Positions 1 to 8,415 of a stretch of 58,805 nt of DNA are shown here, one piece after another. The position numbers and the translations under genes are program-made. The stretch comes from Pelagibacterales bacterium SAG-MED23 (GTDB taxonomy: Bacteria > Pseudomonadota > Alphaproteobacteria > Pelagibacterales > Pelagibacteraceae): contig JACWDU010000002.1 of assembly GCA_014653935.1 (NCBI GenBank), forward strand, positions 1 to 58,805. The letters run 5' to 3'. Positions within the stretch are counted from its first letter, which is position 1; each line of letters begins with the position of its first letter. The notes below the pieces were generated by a model, which did no database searches, was not told the origin of the DNA, and was given only the letters and a program-made list of their open reading frames with translations.

Positions 1-1082
1 ATACAGGATTAGATAGATGGCTTTGGAGGGTTCCGGGTGGATTAGTAATATCTAATATTGGGGCTTGCTCAGTTTTTGCTGCCCTTAGTGGATCAAGTCC
101 CGCAACATGTGCAGCAATAGGAACAATGGGTATACCTGAAATGAGAAAAAGAGGGTACTCAGATCAAATTGCAACAGGGACAATAGCTGCTGGTGGTACA
201 CTAGGAGTGCTAATTCCTCCTAGTATTGTTTTAATTGTTTATGGAATTGCAACCGGAACATCGATAGGAAGATTGTTTTTATGTGGTTTGGTGCCTGGGT
301 TTATGTTGGCAGGTATGTTTGCAATATGGGCTCTTATACATAGTTATTTTATTGATAAAGACTCAGCAAGAGCTTTAAAGAATAGAACACCTCCAACATT
401 AAAAGAAAAAATTGAGGTGTTACCAAGAATTCTTCCTTTCTTAGCTATCATAGCCGGTGTCCTATACGTTTTATACGGTGGAGTTGCGACACCATCAGAA
501 GCTTCAGGTGTGGGAGCATTTTTAGTTTTTGTATTGATCGCTGTTGTTTACAAAATTTATCAACCAAAAAAAATATGGAATATTGTTAAAGTTTCAATGA
601 AAGAAAGTGTGATGATAATGTTTATTATTGCAGCATCTTATCTTTTTGCATTTACCTTATCACAACTTTATGTAACTCAGTCTTTAGCTCAGAGCATGGT
701 GGAACTAAGCTCTAATAAATGGGTAGTGTTTATTTTAATTAATATTTTTTTACTAATAGCTGGTTTCTTTTTACCTCCTGTTGCAGTGATAGTAATGACC
801 TCAGCAATATTATTGCCAGTTATAACAACGTTAGGTTTCGATCCGTATTGGTTTGCGATTGTTTTTACTATAAATATGGAAATCGGTCTTATTACACCGC
901 CTGTTGGATTAAATCTTTATATAATTAAAGGTATTACTCCAGATGTTAGCCTATCTGAAATTTTAAAAGGATCCATACCGTTTATGATAATTATGGCTTT
1001 AGCTATATTAATTTTGTGTATTTTTCCTGAAATTGTTACTTGGCTACCAGATAAAGTAATGGGAAAACCTTTAAGTTATTAA
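1..1082 (+). CDS. dctM: TRAP transporter large permease (DctM-like), 5'-truncated by window edge
   Basis: Large membrane subunit of a tripartite ATP-independent periplasmic transporter, which imports carboxylates or similar solutes using an ion gradient. The reading frame is open from base 3, so the gene begins before the window; the ATG at 126 is internal. About 359 codons are visible. They contain the DctM-type stretch PSEASGVGAF (around 481-520) and many hydrophobic helices, and the end of the gene is complete. The partner small permease and binding protein would lie upstream. Substrate cannot be read from this subunit; malonyl-CoA decarboxylase about 4 kb downstream makes a dicarboxylate possible but unproven. 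Confidence 0.9.
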   Translation, partial: TGLDRWLWRVPGGLVISNIGACSVFAALSGSSPATCAAIGTMGIPEMRKRGYSDQIATGTIAAGGTLGVLIPPSIVLIVYGIATGTSIGRLFLCGLVPGFMLAGMFAIWALIHSYFIDKDSARALKNRTPPTLKEKIEVLPRILPFLAIIAGVLYVLYGGVATPSEASGVGAFLVFVLIAVVYKIYQPKKIWNIVKVSMKESVMIMFIIAASYLFAFTLSQLYVTQSLAQSMVELSSNKWVVFILINIFLLIAGFFLPPVAVIVMTSAILLPVITTLGFDPYWFAIVFTINMEIGLITPPVGLNLYIIKGITPDVSLSEILKGSIPFMIIMALAILILCIFPEIVTWLPDKVMGKPLSY

Positions 1083-1176
1083 AAAAACCATTTTGGGTTT
1101 GCTTCTAATAAGAAAATAAACTTTAATAAAGTTAATTATAATTAATAATTATTAATAAAATAAAGGGGAATAAATA

Positions 1177-2148
1177 ATGAAAAGTCTATATAAAAAAATT
1201 GGTGTATTTATTACATCAATTTTTCTAATATTAAGCATTACTACTACAAACTCTTTTGCAAAAAAAATTAGAATAGCTTTAGCTGAAACACCTTCAGACG
1301 AGTTAGCTGCATTTTTTGTTGCATTGGATAGAGCTAAAGCAAATGGCTTAGAATATGAGTGGACTGCTTTTGCAGATGAAGAGCTTGCAATTCAAGCTAT
1401 TTTGAGTGGACAAATGGATATTGGATTTGGAACACCTTATTCTGCAATGCAAAAATCAAAAGCACCAGTGAGGATTATATTTCAATTATCTAAATTGAAA
1501 TTTTTTCCAGTAACTTCAACAAAATATAGTAAGTTACAAGATCTAAATGGTGAGCCAATAATGTTGCACTCAAGAGGTGGTGGAACTGATTCAATTGCTA
1601 ATGTTATAGAAGATAAATTGAACATTAAATTTGGTACAAGATCTTATGTTCCAGGATCATCAAATAGAGTAGCAGCATTAGTTGCAGGTAAGACTGATGC
1701 AACAATTGTTGACTTATCTAATAAAAATAAGCTTAAAAGATTGCATGGTGATAAATTTAACGTATTACCAATGTTTGAAGTTGATGCAAGTGATGAGGCT
1801 TTGTTTGCAAATGTAAATTGGATTAAGAAAAATTCTAAAGATGTAGATATTTTTGTAAAAGCGCTTGTAAGCGTTTACAAAGATATGGACAAAGATCCTA
1901 CAATAATAAGAAGAGAAACAAATCCAGATGGTCCAATTGGTCAATTACCAAAAGAGGTGCTTGATGAGTTAGATGGTTTTTATACAGATGCAGTAGCAGG
2001 TGGTCTCTACAGCCCAGATGGAGGTGGTATGGTAGCAGCTAAAGCTGATATGGAATGGTACCATAAAGCAGGACAGCTTACTGGAAACTTTTCGGATCTT
2101 AAAGTTGAAGATTTCTGGTACATGAAACCTTTAATGGACGCACAATAG
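1177..2148 (+). CDS. ABC transporter substrate-binding protein, NMT1/SsuA-like
   Basis: Periplasmic solute-binding protein of 323 aa for the ABC importer encoded just downstream. A signal peptide is clear: basic KKIG, hydrophobic core, and a likely cut after NSFA (residue 28). The mature part has the type II periplasmic-binding-protein pattern of the NMT1/THI5-SsuA group, including LSGQMDIGFGTPYSA and a GGGTDS stretch near residue 135. AAGGGG at about 1163 gives a good ribosome site for the ATG at 1177. The preceding 94 bases are non-coding and AT-rich. Ligand unknown; relatives bind sulfonates, nitrate, pyrimidine precursors or aromatic acids. Confidence 0.88.
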   Translation: MKSLYKKIGVFITSIFLILSITTTNSFAKKIRIALAETPSDELAAFFVALDRAKANGLEYEWTAFADEELAIQAILSGQMDIGFGTPYSAMQKSKAPVRIIFQLSKLKFFPVTSTKYSKLQDLNGEPIMLHSRGGGTDSIANVIEDKLNIKFGTRSYVPGSSNRVAALVAGKTDATIVDLSNKNKLKRLHGDKFNVLPMFEVDASDEALFANVNWIKKNSKDVDIFVKALVSVYKDMDKDPTIIRRETNPDGPIGQLPKEVLDELDGFYTDAVAGGLYSPDGGGMVAAKADMEWYHKAGQLTGNFSDLKVEDFWYMKPLMDAQ

Positions 2149-2160
2149 TAAATTAATATA

Positions 2161-2189
2161 TAGTTGCCGAAATTTAATTTCGGCAACTA
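2161..2189 (+). promoter_or_regulatory. Perfect 13-bp stem-loop between binding-protein gene and permease gene
   Basis: TAGTTGCCGAAAT (2161-2173) pairs exactly with ATTTCGGCAACTA (2177-2189) across a TTA loop. It sits 12 bases after the binding-protein stop and 22 bases before the permease. No U-run follows, so it looks more like an mRNA 3'-end stabiliser or partial attenuator than a full terminator. Such hairpins after binding-protein genes commonly keep that subunit in excess over the membrane parts. Confidence 0.75.
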
Positions 2190-2211
2190 ATCCAATAAAT
2201 TTTAAAACATT

Positions 2212-2973
2212 ATGATGGGAAGATCTCTATATTTAAAAATAATATCTGCGGTAGTAGTTTTTGGATCTTGGGAAATAGGTGGTAGATCGGGTGTTAGTTT
2301 TGCTTTTCCTCCATTTAGCGAGTCGATGGTGGCTTTCTGGGTTCTGGTTGCTGATGGAACCATGTTCAAAGCTTATGCAGAAACTTTAAAACCTCTCGTA
2401 GTAGGAATTATAATCTCAGGCATTTTAGGTATTATTTTAGGTATATGGATTGGATTAAGTGAAAAATTTGATTGGTTGATTTCTCCAATCTTTATAGTAA
2501 TGCAATCAGCACCATTAGCAGCTCTTATTCCACTATTAATAATGGCTTATGGCATAGGTTTAACATCAAAAGTTTTTGTGGTGTGCATAATGGCTATGCC
2601 TGTAATTGTTTTAAATACTAGTGCAGCGGTTAAAAACACACCTACTAACATCAAAGAAATGGCTAAGGCTTATCAAGCTAAATATAGTGACATTATAATT
2701 AAAGTTATATTACCAGCATCATCACCTATAATTTTTGCAGGTTTAAGATTGGGTGTATCCGCAGGCTTTATTGGAGCAATTCTTTCAGAATTAAAAATTA
2801 CTCCAACTGGTGTTGGGGATATTATATCATTTAGTAGATCAATAGCTGACTATCCAAGTATGTATGCAGCTATTTTTTCAATTATATTATTAGCAGTATT
2901 ATTTTTAAATATTTTAGAAAGAACAGAAAAAATTTTATTTAAAGGCTCTAACCAAGGATATGTTTCAGATTAA
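2212..2973 (+). CDS. ABC transporter permease (SsuC/TauC type), first of two
   Basis: Membrane subunit, 253 aa with about six predicted helices. The EAA cytoplasmic loop that docks with the ATPase is visible at roughly residues 149-180 (EMAKAYQAKY ... GLRLG). It belongs to the binding-protein-dependent inner-membrane component family (BPD_transp_1). Start could be ATG 2212 or the adjacent ATG 2215. It is followed after 17 bases by the ATPase gene and then by a second, different permease, so the transporter core is probably a heterodimer. Confidence 0.88.
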   Translation: MMGRSLYLKIISAVVVFGSWEIGGRSGVSFAFPPFSESMVAFWVLVADGTMFKAYAETLKPLVVGIIISGILGIILGIWIGLSEKFDWLISPIFIVMQSAPLAALIPLLIMAYGIGLTSKVFVVCIMAMPVIVLNTSAAVKNTPTNIKEMAKAYQAKYSDIIIKVILPASSPIIFAGLRLGVSAGFIGAILSELKITPTGVGDIISFSRSIADYPSMYAAIFSIILLAVLFLNILERTEKILFKGSNQGYVSD

Positions 2974-2990
2974 ACACTAACAGGAAAAAT

Positions 2991-3752
2991 ATGAATAAAG
3001 AAAATGCAGTTACGGTAAAAAATGTTTATAAAAATTATGGAGATGTAGAAGCATTAAGAGACATGTCTTTAAATTTTCCTAAAGGAGAACTTACTTCATT
3101 GCTGGGACCGTCTGGTTGTGGAAAAACTACTTTATTAAAAATTATTGCAGGGTTGCTACCTGCTACTAGTGGCGAGGTTATTGTTAATGGAGAAATTGTA
3201 AAAGATCCTGGTCCTGATAGAGCTTTTGTGTTTCAAGATTTTGCATTATTGCCTTGGGCCTCTGTTATACGAAATGTTGCATTTGGTCTTGAACTAAGGG
3301 GAGTTGCCAAATCAGAAAGAGAGTCGATTGCACAAAAATATATAGGAGATGTTGGTCTAAAGGGATTTGAAAACAGTTTTCCTCATGAGCTGTCAGGTGG
3401 AATGCGTCAAAGAGTTGGTTTAGCAAGAGCCCTAAGTGTTGACGCTCAAGTTTTACTTATGGATGAGCCATTTTCTGCCGTAGACGAACAAACAAGACGA
3501 AAATTTCAGGAAGATTTATTAAATCTTGTGAAAGATCAAAATAAAACTTTTATATTTGTAACTCATTCAATAGAGGAAGCGGTCTATGTTTCAGATCAAA
3601 TTGCACTTTTGTTGCCAAGACCAAGTAGAGTTTCTGAGATAATAAGACCGACATCTTTTAAAAACAAAGATGTAGACAGCATAAGAAGAGATTCTGAATA
3701 TTTAGATATTGTAGACCGTATTTGGAAATCATTAAGAAGTTATGTTGAATAG
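2991..3752 (+). CDS. ABC transporter ATP-binding protein (SsuB/TauB type)
   Basis: Cytoplasmic ATPase of the importer, 253 aa. Walker A GPSGCGKTT is at residues 39-47, the Q-loop FQDFALLPW near 81-89, signature LSGGMRQR at 134-141, and Walker B LLMDEP at 155-160. PW after the Q-loop is typical of the nitrate/sulfonate/taurine ATPase group. It lies between the two permease genes with short gaps (17 and 9 bases), so all are probably on one transcript. Confidence 0.92.
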   Translation: MNKENAVTVKNVYKNYGDVEALRDMSLNFPKGELTSLLGPSGCGKTTLLKIIAGLLPATSGEVIVNGEIVKDPGPDRAFVFQDFALLPWASVIRNVAFGLELRGVAKSERESIAQKYIGDVGLKGFENSFPHELSGGMRQRVGLARALSVDAQVLLMDEPFSAVDEQTRRKFQEDLLNLVKDQNKTFIFVTHSIEEAVYVSDQIALLLPRPSRVSEIIRPTSFKNKDVDSIRRDSEYLDIVDRIWKSLRSYVE

Positions 3753-3761
3753 GAAAATATC

Positions 3762-4517
3762 ATGATATTATTTGGATATAGATTGCCCGCAATGTCTTCT
3801 TTAATTTTATGGGGACTGTTGTGGGAAATATTTGGACAACTGGAAGTTACTTATTTCATCCCATCTCTATCTGCAATTTTTATTACATTGATAGAAATTG
3901 CTCCTACACCAGCTTTCATAAAAGCTATTACAGAAACAGCTCATGCCTTTATAGTTGGTATATTTTTTGCAGTATTTATTGGTGTGCCTGTGGGAATTCT
4001 AATGGGAAAAAATAGAATTATTGATGAATTGTTATTACCTTGGGTTAATATGTTTTTGAGCGCACCTCTTACAGCATTAGTGCCAGTATTAATGGTACTC
4101 TTCGGCTTTGGAATTAAATCTATAATAATTATAACTACTCTGTTTGCTATATGGATAATAGTGCTTAATTCAAGAGCGGGAGTAATGCAGATTAACAGGT
4201 CTTTAGTCGATATGGCAAAATCATTTGGTGCAAAACCACAAGATGCTTTTTTTAAAATTTATTTTTGGGCAGCATTACCTGAAATATTGGGAGGCATACG
4301 TATAGGATTCATAAGGGCTGTAAAAGGTGTGATCATTGGCCAACTACTTATTTCAATTGTTGGGTTTGGTGCATTATTTGAATTATATTCTTCTAACTTT
4401 TTAATGAAACATTTTTGGTGCGTAATAATAGTTCTTTTTGCTATGGCATTTACTTTATCTGAGATCTTGGCTCATTTAGAGAGAAAAGTTTCTTATTATG
4501 CATCTAAAAGAGGATAA
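3762..4517 (+). CDS. ABC transporter permease (SsuC/TauC type), second of two
   Basis: Second integral membrane subunit, 251 aa, clearly different in sequence from the permease at 2212-2973 but with the same family layout. Its EAA loop reads DMAKSFGAKPQDAFF followed by GGIRIGF. The order permease-ATPase-permease suggests a heterodimeric channel, which is less usual for this family than a homodimer. The gene is followed after 27 bases by a fumarylacetoacetase-family gene. Confidence 0.88.
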   Translation: MILFGYRLPAMSSLILWGLLWEIFGQLEVTYFIPSLSAIFITLIEIAPTPAFIKAITETAHAFIVGIFFAVFIGVPVGILMGKNRIIDELLLPWVNMFLSAPLTALVPVLMVLFGFGIKSIIIITTLFAIWIIVLNSRAGVMQINRSLVDMAKSFGAKPQDAFFKIYFWAALPEILGGIRIGFIRAVKGVIIGQLLISIVGFGALFELYSSNFLMKHFWCVIIVLFAMAFTLSEILAHLERKVSYYASKRG

Positions 4518-4544
4518 AATTAATTAACAACAAAGGAAAGTGAT

Positions 4545-5228
4545 ATGGAAAATTTAGTAATAGAACCATCAAAAATAACAACAATAGAAATTAAAGATAG
4601 TACTGAAAAGTTTCCTGTGAGAAGAGTTTACTGTATAGGAAGAAATTATGCAGATCATGTAATTGAAATGGGTAACGACCCCAAAGAAGATCCTATTTTT
4701 TTTCAAAAAAATCCAAACAATGTCGATACCAGTGGAGAATTTCCATATCCACCTGAATCAAAAGATGTTCACCATGAATTAGAATTGGTTGTAGCTCTTA
4801 AAAGTGGAGGAACAAAAATATCAGAGAAAGATGCATATAATCACATTTATGGATTTGCTGTAGGATTAGATATGACTAGAAGAGATTTGCAAGCGATAGC
4901 AAAAAAAGGAGGTAAACCTTGGGAAGTAGGAAAAGCATTTGAAAGGTCAGCACCTATGGGAGTTATATCTAAAATTGAAACAACTGGAAATATGGATAGT
5001 GGAAAAATATCACTAAAGGTAAATGGCGAAACAAAGCAAGATGGTGATCTTAATCAAATAATCTGGAAAATTCCTAGAATGATTTCTCATCTTTCAACTT
5101 TTTATGATATTGCTGCTGGCGACATTATAATGACTGGAACACCCGCTGGAGTGGGACCTGTTAAAAAAGGAGATAAACTAGTTGGTAGTATTGATGGATT
5201 ACAATCTTTAGAGGTTACAGTAATTTAA
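4545..5228 (+). CDS. Fumarylacetoacetate hydrolase family protein
   Basis: Metal-dependent cytosolic enzyme of 227 aa, close in length to single-domain FAH members that hydrolyse acylpyruvates or decarboxylate oxaloacetate. The start VYCIGRNYADHV, the metal-ligand region HHELELVVAL (two Glu) and GFAVGLDMTRRDLQ (Asp) are all present, as is TGTPAGVGPV. AAAGGAAAGTG precedes the ATG. Being directly behind the ABC importer, it may act on the imported compound or a product of it; the actual substrate is unknown. Confidence 0.85.
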   Translation: MENLVIEPSKITTIEIKDSTEKFPVRRVYCIGRNYADHVIEMGNDPKEDPIFFQKNPNNVDTSGEFPYPPESKDVHHELELVVALKSGGTKISEKDAYNHIYGFAVGLDMTRRDLQAIAKKGGKPWEVGKAFERSAPMGVISKIETTGNMDSGKISLKVNGETKQDGDLNQIIWKIPRMISHLSTFYDIAAGDIIMTGTPAGVGPVKKGDKLVGSIDGLQSLEVTVI

Positions 5229-5290
5229 AAGAAAATATTTTTTAAAAAATTCTAGGCTAAATTTAAAATTTCTAATATATAACTAAAAAT

Positions 5291-6598
5291 ATGCTTAACA
5301 TTAAAAAAATTTTTGAAACTATTGCTGATGCCGGACAAAAGATTTTAGAAAAAAAATCTTTAAGAAGTATTACAAAAAAAAGAGATTTGTTAGATCTTTG
5401 TGATGACTTATTATCTACTAAAGGTGCTGCATTTGGGATTACATTGGCAAGAGATATATTATTTAGATATCAAAATTTATCTATAGAGGAAAAAAACAAA
5501 TTTTTAATTGATGTTAATGAAAAATATAAACCAGATCCATCAAAAATTGATGAAGCCATCAGAAAATATAGTGATACCCAAGATGATAGTTCAATTCTAA
5601 ATCTTTCAAAAGTAACATCCGGAGTCAGAAAAGAACTATTTGTTAGATTAAATATGGCTCCAAATGGAACATCAGAAATCGTATCTTTAAGAGAAGATTT
5701 GCTAAAGCTAATGAAAGATAAACCTGAGTTAAAAAGCTTGGATTATGATCTAATTGACATATTTAAAAATTGGTTCAACCCAGGTTTTTTAAAATTGAGA
5801 AAAATAACTTGGGATACAAAAGCTGCAATTTTAGAAAAATTATTGAAGTATGAAAAAGTTCATTCAATGAAGGACATGAATGAATTAAAAAGAAGACTTG
5901 GAAAAGATAGAAGGTTCTTTGCATATTTTCATCCTGCACTAGAGGATGAGCCTGTGATATTTGTTGAAATTGCTTTAACTAAAGGATTAAGTCAATCCAT
6001 CCAAGAATTAACAAGACCTTCAGACGAAAAATTAGAAAAATATGATACAGCGACTTTTTATTCGATCAGCAACTGTCAAGAAGGCTTGTCTAGAGTAACA
6101 CTTGGAAATTTCTTAATTAAAAGAGTTGTTTACGAACTCCAAGAAGAACTTGCTGATGTAAAGTATTTTGGAACTTTGTCACCAATGGTTGGTTTTGCTA
6201 ATTGGTTTAAAAAAATGGATAGTGAACAGGCAGCAGAGATCCTTGGAGAAGCAAATAAAAATAGTTTAGATTTCTTAAAATCATCTGACTTAAAAATAGG
6301 GGATAAAAGAATTGTAGAAAATAAGACTATGATTAGTAAACTAGCTTTAAACTATCTTGCTAAACAAAAAAATAATTTTGGTTTTCCAATAAATGATGTT
6401 TGTAGATTTCATTTAAAGAACGGTGCAGACATTGATGATATTGCGATAAATGCGAATGTTTCAGAGGTGGGCTTTAAAAGATCTTTTGGTGTTATGGTAA
6501 ATTATAGATATGAATTAGCAAAGATTGAGAAAAATCACCAAGAGTATGTGAACGAGAAAAAAGTTAACATCTCTAATAAAGTTAAAAAATATGTCTAA
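5291..6598 (+). CDS. Malonyl-CoA decarboxylase
   Basis: Converts malonyl-CoA to acetyl-CoA and CO2. The 435-aa protein matches the family along its length: helical N-terminal half, then YFHPALEDEPVIFVEIAL, the catalytic-serine region FYSISNCQEGLSRVTLG, and the catalytic-histidine region FHLKNGA near residue 378. No obvious signal peptide. In other bacteria the enzyme pairs with a malonyl-CoA synthetase and a malonate transporter; no synthetase is seen here. The gene overlaps dusA by 8 bases. Confidence 0.9.
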   Translation: MLNIKKIFETIADAGQKILEKKSLRSITKKRDLLDLCDDLLSTKGAAFGITLARDILFRYQNLSIEEKNKFLIDVNEKYKPDPSKIDEAIRKYSDTQDDSSILNLSKVTSGVRKELFVRLNMAPNGTSEIVSLREDLLKLMKDKPELKSLDYDLIDIFKNWFNPGFLKLRKITWDTKAAILEKLLKYEKVHSMKDMNELKRRLGKDRRFFAYFHPALEDEPVIFVEIALTKGLSQSIQELTRPSDEKLEKYDTATFYSISNCQEGLSRVTLGNFLIKRVVYELQEELADVKYFGTLSPMVGFANWFKKMDSEQAAEILGEANKNSLDFLKSSDLKIGDKRIVENKTMISKLALNYLAKQKNNFGFPINDVCRFHLKNGADIDDIAINANVSEVGFKRSFGVMVNYRYELAKIEKNHQEYVNEKKVNISNKVKKYV

Positions 6599-7592
6599 GA
6601 TTAATAGACTTGTATCAGTTGCACCTATGATGGATTGTACTGATAGGCATGAAAGATACTTTTTAAGGTTAATAAGCAAAAATGTTCTACTTTATACTGA
6701 AATGGTTGTCTCAGAGGCAATTGATAGAGGTGATAAGGATAGACTATTATCATTCGATTTAAGGGAAAAACCAGTAGCCTTGCAATTAGGAGGCTCTACT
6801 CCAAGATTATTGGCAAATTCTGCAAAAATTGGTGAGGATTATGGATATGACGAAATTAATTTAAACTTAGGCTGTCCAAGTAAAAAAGTTCAAAAAAATA
6901 AATTTGGTGCATGTTTAATCAAAGAGCCAAATTTAGTTGCTGATTGTTTGTCAGAAATGATTAATTCAACATCTTTACCTGTCACTGTTAAGACTAGAAT
7001 TGGTTATGACGACGTAGAAGATTACGAACATCTTTATAATTTTATAAATACTTTAAAAGACACAGGAGTTAAAACTTTTATAATTCATGCAAGAAAAGCA
7101 ATGCTTGGTAAATTTACACCTAAACAAAACCTAAATATACCTCCATTAAAGTATGATTATGTATATAAGCTAAAGCAAGATTTCAAAAATCTAGAAATAG
7201 TTATAAACGGTGGTGTCACATCAGTGGGAGAAGTAAAAGATCATTTAGAAAGAGTAGATGGAGCAATGATTGGCAGATCTGTTTATCATTCGCCTTACCT
7301 TTTAGCTGATATTGAAAAAGAGATATTCAATAATCAAAATATAAAAGATCGAGAAGAAATTGTTGAAGACTTAATTGACTACGTTAAAGCTGAAGTGAAA
7401 AAAGGCACAAGAGTAAATCAAGTTATGAGACACACACTAGGTTTATTCCATGGACAAACTGGCTCTAGTCATTGGAAAAGATATTTAAGTGAAAATATGT
7501 GTGTAAGAGATGCTGATGTGAAGAAAATTGATCATATAATGGATAAAGTTAGACTTTCTCCTAAATTACATTCTTCAGGTCGAATTGATTAA
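6591..7592 (+). CDS. dusA: tRNA-dihydrouridine(20/20a) synthase DusA
   Basis: FMN enzyme that reduces uridines in the tRNA D-loop. 333 aa, normal length. SVAPMMDCTDRH at the start, NLNLGCPSKKV and FGACLIKEP (the Cys of GAC is the catalytic acid) and the HARKA motif identify the DusA subgroup. GRSVYHSPY supplies the C-terminal barrel phosphate-binding part. It overlaps malonyl-CoA decarboxylase upstream and the TauE gene downstream, so translation is probably coupled. Confidence 0.93.
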   Translation: MSKINRLVSVAPMMDCTDRHERYFLRLISKNVLLYTEMVVSEAIDRGDKDRLLSFDLREKPVALQLGGSTPRLLANSAKIGEDYGYDEINLNLGCPSKKVQKNKFGACLIKEPNLVADCLSEMINSTSLPVTVKTRIGYDDVEDYEHLYNFINTLKDTGVKTFIIHARKAMLGKFTPKQNLNIPPLKYDYVYKLKQDFKNLEIVINGGVTSVGEVKDHLERVDGAMIGRSVYHSPYLLADIEKEIFNNQNIKDREEIVEDLIDYVKAEVKKGTRVNQVMRHTLGLFHGQTGSSHWKRYLSENMCVRDADVKKIDHIMDKVRLSPKLHSSGRID

Positions 7593-8415
7593 TACTATTC
7601 TTTCTAATCAGTATTATTTATTAATTTTATTAATGATAATAACTGCTTTTCCTGTAGGATTCTTTGCAGGCTATTTTGGAATAGGTGGAGGTTTAATTTC
7701 TGTTCCTGTTCTTTTTTTTATTTTTGAAACTGCAAATGTTGATAAATCTTATTTGATGCATCTATCAGTGGGTACAGCTTTTTCAATTACAATTTTTACA
7801 TCCACTGTTTCAGTTATGACACATAGAAAACATAAAGCTGTAGATATAAATATTTTAAAAACTTATGGACTATTTGTTATATTAGGAGTTTCACTTGGCA
7901 CATATATGGCAGCAATGCTAAATACAAAATCATTAGTTTTATTTTTTACTGTTGTTGTTTATTTTTTTGGTGGTTATTTGCTATTAATAAAGCAAGAATT
8001 AAAAAAAAATAAAAGTTTTAAATTACTTCCAAAGGCTACCTTTGGTTTCTTATCAGGTTTTATTTCTGCTCCCATGGGTATAACAGGAGCAATGATGAAC
8101 GTACCTATTTTAAGATACTTTGGATATCCAATTAGTAGAGCCATAGGAAGCTCTGCAGCTATAGGACTTGTAATAGCGTCCATTGGATCTATTGGTTTTT
8201 TAATTTCAGGTTTTTTATTAAACGTGAACCTTCCTATGAGTTTAGGTTTTGTAAATATTCCTGCATTCTTTATATTTATACCAATCACATCTTTCATGGC
8301 TCGTATTGGAGCTAATATGGTTCACACTTCAGATAAAAATAAAACCCAAAGAATGTTTGGGGTATTTTTATATGTTATAGGAACTCTGTTTTTGATTAGG
8401 TTTTTAGACCTCTAA
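7585..8415 (+). CDS. TauE/SafE family sulfite exporter-like membrane protein
   Basis: Polytopic membrane protein of 276 aa with about eight helices and the family repeat GxxxGIGGG (GYFGIGGGLISVP) plus the second-half repeat APMGITGAMMNVP. Members export sulfite, sulfoacetate or other small C/S anions, or act in uptake; the substrate here is unknown. The start chosen is TTG 7585, overlapping the dusA stop by 8 bases; ATG 7633 is a fallback that would trim 16 residues. It converges directly on the next gene with no space for a classical terminator. Confidence 0.85.
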   Translation: MINTILSNQYYLLILLMIITAFPVGFFAGYFGIGGGLISVPVLFFIFETANVDKSYLMHLSVGTAFSITIFTSTVSVMTHRKHKAVDINILKTYGLFVILGVSLGTYMAAMLNTKSLVLFFTVVVYFFGGYLLLIKQELKKNKSFKLLPKATFGFLSGFISAPMGITGAMMNVPILRYFGYPISRAIGSSAAIGLVIASIGSIGFLISGFLLNVNLPMSLGFVNIPAFFIFIPITSFMARIGANMVHTSDKNKTQRMFGVFLYVIGTLFLIRFLDL

